DNA from: an uncultured Pseudomonadota bacterium
Lineage (GTDB): Bacteria > Myxococcota_A > UBA796 > GCA-2862545
NCBI GenBank assembly: GCA_903861005.1
Contig: CAIOSP010000181.1
Coordinates: forward strand, 1 to 64,000
DNA: 64,000 bases
Direction of reading: 5' to 3'
Shown here: in pieces, positions 58,751 through 64,000 of the stretch
How the letters are laid out: each line of letters begins with the position of its first letter
Position numbering within the stretch: the first letter of the stretch is position 1
Notes under the pieces: generated by a model
What the model saw: the letters and a program-made list of their open reading frames with translations, nothing else
Told to the model about the DNA's origin: nothing
Databases searched by the model: none
Program-made: the position numbers and the translations under genes

Positions 58751-60430
58751 ATGCGTTGGATCGCCCTGGTGGGGCTGGTGCTGGGTGCGTGCTCGAACGG
58801 GGACAAGGCCCCCGCGGACACCGACGTGGCGGGCGACGACACGGATGTCGGGGCGGACACCGACGACACCGACGCCGTCGTGGACACGGACCTGGACGAC
58901 ACCGACGGCGTCGACTCGGACACCAGCGTCGCCATGTGGGAGACCGACTCGGGCGGCGGTGGGGGCGACACGGCGCCGGACCCGGACCTGGACGGCGACG
59001 GCTACACCGCCAGCTCCGACTGCGACGACGCGGACGCGGCGATCAACCCGGGCGCTGTGGAGCTGTGCGACGGGGTGGACAACAACTGCGACCCCGTCAC
59101 GGACGGCCAGGTCGCCACCTTCTTCCCGGCTACGGGCGCCCCGGTCGATCAGACGGCGGCCATGACGGGCACGCCGGGCTCGCCGGGAGTCGTCACGCTG
59201 CGCGCCGCGGGTGTGCTGCAGATCTGCCCGGGCTTGTGGCTTAGCCGCGTGTCGGTGCAGAGCGGGAACGTGACGGTCCGGTCCTTCGACGACACGGCCT
59301 ACACGGCGCTCGACGCCACCGGCTCGCCGGTCGGCACCGAGACGCTGCGCGTCAACGGCGACACGGTCGTGGTGCACGGCTTGGTGCTGCTCAACGCGAA
59401 CGGGCCGGTGGCGCGGGTGTCGCAGGGCTCCACCGACGTGCAGTTCGAGGGCACGGCGATCGCGGACGGAGACGGTGGCGCCGGGTCGGGCGGCCTGACG
59501 ATCGACGCGAACTCGGGCGTGACGCTGGTCGCGGGCATCGTGAAGACGAACACGTCGACGGGCGTGGGCGGTGGCGTGTCGGTGGGTGCCAACGCCACGT
59601 TGCTGGCCGACGGCACGGTGTTCGACGGCAATTCCGCGGACCGCGGCGGCGCGGTGTCCGTGGGCGCGGGCGCGGTGGTCGAGCTGATCGACGTGGTCGT
59701 GCGCAACAACATCGCTTTCGCGCGGGGCGGCGCGCTCTGGCTCGATGGCAGCGGCTCGCTGACCGTGACGCACGGGGCGTTCAACGACAACACGGCGACC
59801 GAGGGCGGCGCGCTGTGGGTGAGCGGCGCCAACGCCGCGCTGACGGTGGACGGCTCCACGCAGATCCGCGCGAGCGGCGGCGGCGCGGTCGTCCTGGACG
59901 GCGTCGGCACGGCCACGGTGAGCGACCTGCTCCTCGAGGACAACTCCACCGCCGGAGATGGCGCGGCGCTGCGCGTGCTGGGCGACTCGAACCTGATCTG
60001 GACGCGCGGGATCGTGCGCACCAACACCGCGGGTGTGCACGGCACCGTGCGCGTCGAGGGCGGCGTGGTCGCGTTGGAGTCGCTCCTCTTCCGCGGGAAC
60101 CTGACGGAGCAGGGCGGCGCGCTCAGCGTGTCGGGCGGCGCGGTCACGGCGACGGACTGTACGTTCGACGCGAACGAGGCCTCCGAAGACGGCGGCGCCA
60201 TCCACGTGCTCGCGGGCGCGCTGACGGTGACGGGCGGCGTGTGGTCCAACAACTTCGCCGTGCGCGGCGGCGGCCTGTTCCTCGAAGGCGGCACCGCCAC
60301 GCTGGACTCGGTCGACCTGTCGACCAGCTTGGACGACAACACGCCCAACGACATCGAGCTGCCTGCGTCGGTCGTCTACGCGTTCGACGCGCCGACGTCG
60401 GCGGTGTGCGACCCGACCGCGTGCCTGTGA
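58751..60430 (+). CDS. Surface lipoprotein with MopE-like motif and parallel beta-helix
   Basis: A 559-residue lipoprotein. The signal MRWIALVGLVLGAC has lipobox LGAC. The next ~70 residues are dominated by Asp-Thr repeats (DTDVAGDDTDVGADTDDTDA). Residues ~75-115 match the myxobacterial MopE-type metal-binding motif (DLDGDGYTASSDCDDADAAI, NPGAVELCDGVDNNCDPVTD). The remaining ~430 residues are a right-handed beta-helix with Pmp/Chlam-type turns such as FDGNSADRGGAVSV, FNDNTATEGGALWV and FDANEASEDGGAIHV. The start at 58751 is favoured by AAGGAG 6 nt upstream over an ATG at 58724. It probably sits on the outer surface; an adhesive or structural role is inferred. Confidence 0.87.
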   Translation: MRWIALVGLVLGACSNGDKAPADTDVAGDDTDVGADTDDTDAVVDTDLDDTDGVDSDTSVAMWETDSGGGGGDTAPDPDLDGDGYTASSDCDDADAAINPGAVELCDGVDNNCDPVTDGQVATFFPATGAPVDQTAAMTGTPGSPGVVTLRAAGVLQICPGLWLSRVSVQSGNVTVRSFDDTAYTALDATGSPVGTETLRVNGDTVVVHGLVLLNANGPVARVSQGSTDVQFEGTAIADGDGGAGSGGLTIDANSGVTLVAGIVKTNTSTGVGGGVSVGANATLLADGTVFDGNSADRGGAVSVGAGAVVELIDVVVRNNIAFARGGALWLDGSGSLTVTHGAFNDNTATEGGALWVSGANAALTVDGSTQIRASGGGAVVLDGVGTATVSDLLLEDNSTAGDGAALRVLGDSNLIWTRGIVRTNTAGVHGTVRVEGGVVALESLLFRGNLTEQGGALSVSGGAVTATDCTFDANEASEDGGAIHVLAGALTVTGGVWSNNFAVRGGGLFLEGGTATLDSVDLSTSLDDNTPNDIELPASVVYAFDAPTSAVCDPTACL

Positions 60431-60458
60431 GCGGCACGCGGCGAACGGTCCGCGGCTA

Positions 60459-60547
60459 GGCGCGCGACCGTCAGTCGACCGGCGGCGCGCGACCGTCGGT
60501 CGACCGGCGGCGCCGTGCTCCGCGACGCGCTCGCGCGGTCGACCGCG
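60459..60547. repeat. Tandem GTCGAC palindromic repeats in a convergent gap
   Basis: Two tandem 25-bp units starting GGCGCGCGACCGTC (60459-60483 and 60484-60508) differ at one base. They are followed by a perfect 14-bp palindrome CGCGGTCGACCGCG (60534-60547). TCGGTCGACCGGCGG at 60496-60510 is identical to 16117-16131. This occupies most of the 145-bp gap between the beta-helix lipoprotein and the kinase gene. Confidence 0.7.
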
Positions 60548-60575
60548 GCGTCGATCGGGTTGAGCGGGCCGCGCG

Positions 60576-61985
60576 CTAGAACTCGGGCAGGCCCTTGTAG
60601 CCATCGGGCGCGGTCGCGGGCTTGGGCGCAGGCTTCGCGGCGGGCGCCGGCTTGGCGGCGGGCTGCGGCGCAGGCTTGGGCGCAGGCTTGGGCGCAGCGG
60701 CCTTGCGAGGCTTGCTCGCGGGCTTGGCGGCGGCGGGCTTGGCCTCCTGGACAGGCTTGGCGGCTTCGACCGCGCCCGGAGCGGCGGCCGAGGGCGCGAG
60801 CGCCGCGGTCGGGGCGGCCGGCGGGGTACCCATCGCGCTCTGTCCGGCGATGATGTCGGGCAGCTGCGGTGACGTGTCCGCCTCCGGTCCGCCGGAGTTG
60901 AGCGCGAGCCAGGCGAAGGTCGCCACGACGAGGGCGCCGGCCACGGCGCCGATCACCCAGGTGGCGGGGACGGCGCGCGTATGCGCTGCCTCTCGCGCGA
61001 GCGAGGTGGTCGACTTGCGGATGGTCGACATGGTCAGGCCCGAGGCGGCCATGAACGAGTCGGAGATCTCGACGATCTCGGTCAGCGCCGTGATCAGCGA
61101 GGTCATGTCCGGGTAGCGGTCGACCGGGCGCTTGGCCAAGCAGTGGCGGACGATCTCCTCGAGGCCCGCGGGGACCACGACCTCAGGCGCCATGCTGTAG
61201 AAGGTGGGGACCGGCTTCTCGACGTGCGCGAGCATGGTCGCGGCGCCGTCGGCCTCGGCGAACGGGTAGCGGCCGGTGATCATGCGGAACAGCAGCACGC
61301 CGATCGCGTAGACGTCGGTGCGGCCGTCGATCTCGGACTCCATCACCTGCTCGGGCGACATGCACTGCGGCGAGCCCAGGATGAAGCCGGACTGGTCTTG
61401 CTCGTCGATGCCGCGCACCTTGGCCAGACCAAAGTCCACGACCTTGATGTGGTCGGCGCCATCCTCGTTGGTGTTCACGACGAGGTTGGAGGGCTTGAGG
61501 TCGCGGTGTACGACGCCCTTGGCGTGCGCGTAGCGCAGGGCGACGGCCACCTGGAGCATCAGGCGGATGGCGCGCTCGGCCTCCATCGGCCCTTCACGCA
61601 GCAGGTCCGTCAGGCGACGACCGTCCAGGTACTCCATGGCCAGGAAGTAGCGGCCGCCCTCGATCTGTCCGAAGTCGTGCAGGGTGACGATGTTGGGGTG
61701 CGACAGCGCGGCGAGCGCGCGGGCCTCGGTGCGGAAGCGCTCCTCGAAGTCGAACCCGTCGGCGCCCTCGGGCGGCTTGAGGATCTTGAGCGCGACGTTT
61801 CGACGGAGCTCGGCGTGCTCGGCCAAGTAGACCATGGCCATGCCGCCGCGCGCGATGAGCCGGTCGATCACGTACCGTCCGGCGATGCGCTCGGCGGGCT
61901 CCGGGATCGGGCGGGACACCTGCGGGTCCGTCTGGAAGTCTTCGTCCAAGAAGTGCTCGCGTGTGAGGTGATTGGACCATACCAC
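60576..61985 (-). CDS. Transmembrane Ser/Thr protein kinase (kinase E)
   Basis: A 469-residue PknB-type receptor-like kinase. The kinase domain (about residues 38-300) is complete: IARGGMAMVYLA, NVALKILKPP, HRDLKPSNLVV, VVDFGLAKV and GSPQCMSPEQVM. One membrane helix follows (about 345-365, VIGAVAGALVVATFAWLALN). The ~100-residue C-terminus outside the cytoplasm is a Pro/Ala/Lys tail (PKPAPKPAPQPAAKPAPAAK) ending DGYKGLPEF. It has no PASTA or other recognised sensor domain. The GTG start at 61985 lacks a clear ribosome-binding site, so the first ~15 residues are uncertain. It is divergent from the PLP-enzyme gene. Confidence 0.92.
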   Translation of the reverse strand: MVWSNHLTREHFLDEDFQTDPQVSRPIPEPAERIAGRYVIDRLIARGGMAMVYLAEHAELRRNVALKILKPPEGADGFDFEERFRTEARALAALSHPNIVTLHDFGQIEGGRYFLAMEYLDGRRLTDLLREGPMEAERAIRLMLQVAVALRYAHAKGVVHRDLKPSNLVVNTNEDGADHIKVVDFGLAKVRGIDEQDQSGFILGSPQCMSPEQVMESEIDGRTDVYAIGVLLFRMITGRYPFAEADGAATMLAHVEKPVPTFYSMAPEVVVPAGLEEIVRHCLAKRPVDRYPDMTSLITALTEIVEISDSFMAASGLTMSTIRKSTTSLAREAAHTRAVPATWVIGAVAGALVVATFAWLALNSGGPEADTSPQLPDIIAGQSAMGTPPAAPTAALAPSAAAPGAVEAAKPVQEAKPAAAKPASKPRKAAAPKPAPKPAPQPAAKPAPAAKPAPKPATAPDGYKGLPEF

Positions 61986-62100
61986 ACGGCCGTCTGTGCG
62001 CAGAAACCCTGACGTGCAGGTTCTTCACACCTTCGTCGGCCCGCTTCTGGTATCCACCGCGACGCGCGAATCGCCGCCGCGCCGCCACCCTGAGGGACGC

Positions 62101-63222
62101 ATGTCGCACGACGCCTACACCCGCCTGCTCCACGCCGCGCTCGGTCGCGAGGAGGGCTCCCCCAGCGCGCCGTCGATCGAGCTCGCGTCGGCCCGCCTGC
62201 TGACGGGGGACACGGCGGCGTCGCCCTACGCCTACCTGCGGCTCGGCAACCCCACGTGGGAGGCGTTGGAGCGAGCGCTTGGCGTGCTCGAAGACGCCGA
62301 CGCGCTGGTGTTCGCGTCCGGTCAGGCGGCGTCGTTTGCGGTGATGCTGGCGCTGGGCGCGAGCGGCAAGCGCTTCGTGGTCCCGCACGACGGCTACTAC
62401 GGGACCCGCAAGGTTGCGGGCATGCTGGGGCCGTTCGGCGTGGAGACCGTTCCGGTGGATCTGGCCGACCTGGACGCGGTGCGCGCGGTGATGGCGCCGG
62501 GGCGTTCGGTACTGTGGGCGGAGTCGCCGACAAATCCCTCGCTGCGTGTGCTGGACTTGGTGGCGCTGGCGCAAATCGCCACTGAGGCCGGCGCGCCGTT
62601 CGTCGTCGACAACACCACGGCGACCGCCGCGCTGCAGCGGCCGCTGGATCTGGGGGCCACGGTGACGGTCACCTCGCTCACCAAGTCGACGTCTGGCCAC
62701 GCGGACGTGGTGCTGGGCAGCGTGGCCACCCGCGATCCCGTCCTCCGCGACGCGCTGCGGATGTGGCGGGCGCAGGCCGGGTCCATCGCGGGACCGTTCG
62801 AGGCGTGGCTGGCCCACAGGGGGGTCTTGACCCTCCCGCTCCGCATCGCGCGCCAGTCTGAGAGCGCCGAGGCGCTGGCGCGCCACCTCGCGCGCCACCC
62901 CAGGATCCGCCGGGTGCGTCACCCCGCCCTAGAAATTTCGACCCTCGAAATCGCCCGTCGGCAGATGCCGAACGGGTTCGGGCCGCTCCTCTCGTTCGAG
63001 CTGGACGGCGACGCGGAGGCGACCGAGCGCGTGCTGGCCGCTGCAAAAATTTTCCGCTGCGCAACCAGCTTTGGCGGCGTGGAATCGACCTGGGAACGGC
63101 GGGCCCGATGGGCCTCTGAGACAGCCCCGGAGAGCCTTGTCAGGGTGTCGGTGGGGCTCGAAGCGGTGGCGGATCTGATCGCGGACGTGGATCAGGCTTT
63201 GAAGGTGGTTTCACAAGGATAG
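62101..63222 (+). CDS. Cys/Met-metabolism PLP-dependent enzyme (cystathionine gamma-synthase/lyase family)
   Basis: A 373-residue fold-type-I PLP enzyme. The active-site Lys lies in VTSLTKSTSGHADVVLG. Cofactor and substrate motifs include YLRLGNPTWEALERALGVLE, FASGQAA, HDGYYGTRK, WAESPTNPSLRVLDL and VVDNTTATAALQRPLDLGA. The C-terminal SFGGVESTWERRARW is the substrate-carboxylate region. Sequence alone does not separate gamma-synthase, gamma-lyase and beta-lyase activities. The start at 62101 follows GAGGGACGC; earlier in-frame codons overlap the kinase's divergent promoter. Confidence 0.92.
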   Translation: MSHDAYTRLLHAALGREEGSPSAPSIELASARLLTGDTAASPYAYLRLGNPTWEALERALGVLEDADALVFASGQAASFAVMLALGASGKRFVVPHDGYYGTRKVAGMLGPFGVETVPVDLADLDAVRAVMAPGRSVLWAESPTNPSLRVLDLVALAQIATEAGAPFVVDNTTATAALQRPLDLGATVTVTSLTKSTSGHADVVLGSVATRDPVLRDALRMWRAQAGSIAGPFEAWLAHRGVLTLPLRIARQSESAEALARHLARHPRIRRVRHPALEISTLEIARRQMPNGFGPLLSFELDGDAEATERVLAAAKIFRCATSFGGVESTWERRARWASETAPESLVRVSVGLEAVADLIADVDQALKVVSQG

Positions 63223-63279
63223 TGGCGCGCTCGTCATAAAAGGTGTAGTTTCGCGGCGCCCAAAACTGGAGGCGTTCCC

Positions 63280-63987
63280 ATGAACAGCAAGTCGTCCCTG
63301 TCCGTTCTCGTCGTTGCCATCAGCCTCGTCGGCCTTCTCGGCTGCGAGAGCGCCGAGCAGAAGGCCTGCCGCGAGGACGGCGCCGCCGCCCTGACGGCGT
63401 GGACCGCCGCCGCCGCTGCCGTTCCCGGCGCCAAGGACGCGGCCACCGCCGCGATCACCGCCGCCGGCACTGCCGCCGACACCGCGCTCACCACGGCCCA
63501 GGCCGCCCTCGCCGCCGTCCCTGCCGACGACGCGACCAACACGGCCCTCACCGCCCTGACCGACAAGGTCAAGGCGAAGGCCAAGGCCGATGACGCCAAG
63601 GTCCAGGCCGTCCTGACCGCCGCCCAGGCCGCCGCCAAGGGCGAGACCGCCGCTCCCCCGGCTGGTTTCGAGGCCGAGGTGACCGAGGCCACCGCGCTCT
63701 ACACCACGCTGAACGCCAGCGCCGAGGCCAAGACCAAGGCCCAGGCCGACGTCGACGCCGCCACGGCCGCCAAGGCCGCCGCTGACGCCCGCACCGCCGC
63801 CCTCGCCGGCCTCGACGGCCAGGTTGCCGACATCGGCACCGCCGCTGGCGCCTCCGACTGGACCGCCACTGGCGAGAAGTCGACCGCCCTTGGCGAGACC
63901 CTCGGCGACGCCGCCCCGGCCGAGCTGAAGACCGCCGCCGAGGCCGTCACCAAGGCCAAGGCCTCCTGCGACGCGGTGCCCAAGTAG
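63280..63987 (+). CDS. Alanine-rich helical lipoprotein
   Basis: A 235-residue lipoprotein: signal MNSKSSLSVLVVAISLVGLL with lipobox LLGC (Cys22). The mature part is about 40% alanine with Lys, Thr, Asp and Glu, and looks like continuous helix or coiled coil (NTALTALTDKVKAKAKADDA, AEAKTKAQADVDAATAAKAA). Cysteines occur near both ends (QKACRED, KASCDAV) and could form a disulfide. GGAGG lies 7 nt before the ATG. Codon use is strikingly restricted (Ala almost always GCC), like a highly expressed gene. It may be an abundant structural lipoprotein comparable in role to Lpp, but no homology is claimed. Confidence 0.82.
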   Translation: MNSKSSLSVLVVAISLVGLLGCESAEQKACREDGAAALTAWTAAAAAVPGAKDAATAAITAAGTAADTALTTAQAALAAVPADDATNTALTALTDKVKAKAKADDAKVQAVLTAAQAAAKGETAAPPAGFEAEVTEATALYTTLNASAEAKTKAQADVDAATAAKAAADARTAALAGLDGQVADIGTAAGASDWTATGEKSTALGETLGDAAPAELKTAAEAVTKAKASCDAVPK

Positions 63988-64000
63988 TTTGGCACCTGCC

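Overview
The window is a GC-rich, densely packed bacterial chromosome segment; no gap between genes exceeds about 220 bases. The gene content suggests Myxococcota or a related delta-proteobacterial lineage. It encodes five eukaryote-like Ser/Thr protein kinases (four fused to an ATPase-like module and TPR helices), a PP2C phosphatase and three FHA domains. It also has a secreted trypsin-like protease with a MYXO-CTERM-like tail, a MopE-like Asp/Cys motif, lipoproteins with Asp-Thr-Asp linkers, and two genes that fit futalosine-type menaquinone synthesis (UbiA-like and UbiD-like). The lineage is inferred from gene content only. I saw no rRNA, tRNA, CRISPR array or insertion sequence. A single tyrosine recombinase sits at the left edge.

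Layout. 0.2-5 kb: integrase (-), UbiA-family prenyltransferase (+), trypsin-like protease (+), two tandem Uma2 nucleases (-) with identical 5' ends. 5-16 kb: three consecutive kinase-ATPase-TPR genes (-), divergent from a PP2C phosphatase (+) across a 90-bp region holding a perfect palindrome. 16-21 kb: a GldA/GldF/GldG/DUF4340-type ABC operon (-). 21-27 kb: a SUKH-TPR-HEAT protein (-), a small membrane protein (-), a WYL regulator with an unknown partner (+) and a small secreted protein (-). 27-33 kb: ribF-aroE, then FHA, double-FHA membrane protein, HEAT-like lipoprotein and AAA+ ATPase, most with overlapping start/stop codons. 33-37 kb: the conserved rplU-rpmA-obgE-rsfS-rlmH run and serC. 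37-42 kb: a 1627-residue STAND-like ATPase with a very long helical tail.

42-64 kb: an FG-GAP/ASPIC lipoprotein, a PGM1-type ATP-grasp ligase, an FNR-like flavoprotein, a UbiD-family decarboxylase, small envelope proteins, a TlpA-like thioredoxin, an SpmA-SpmB fusion, a DsbA-like lipoprotein, and a fourth kinase-ATPase-TPR gene coupled to two bPH2 membrane proteins. These are followed by rlmJ, an SRPBCC protein, a beta-helix lipoprotein, a transmembrane kinase, a Cys/Met-metabolism PLP enzyme and an alanine-rich lipoprotein.

How they may work together (inference): the kinases and PP2C write and erase Thr/Ser phosphorylation, the FHA proteins could read it, and the AAA+ ATPase encoded with the FHA proteins could be an effector. 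Two kinases or STAND proteins have an Arg in place of the P-loop Lys, and one kinase has lost the P-loop, so some ATPase modules may be scaffolds. The housekeeping genes (ribosome assembly, FAD, shikimate, serine, menaquinone) are ordinary chromosomal core.
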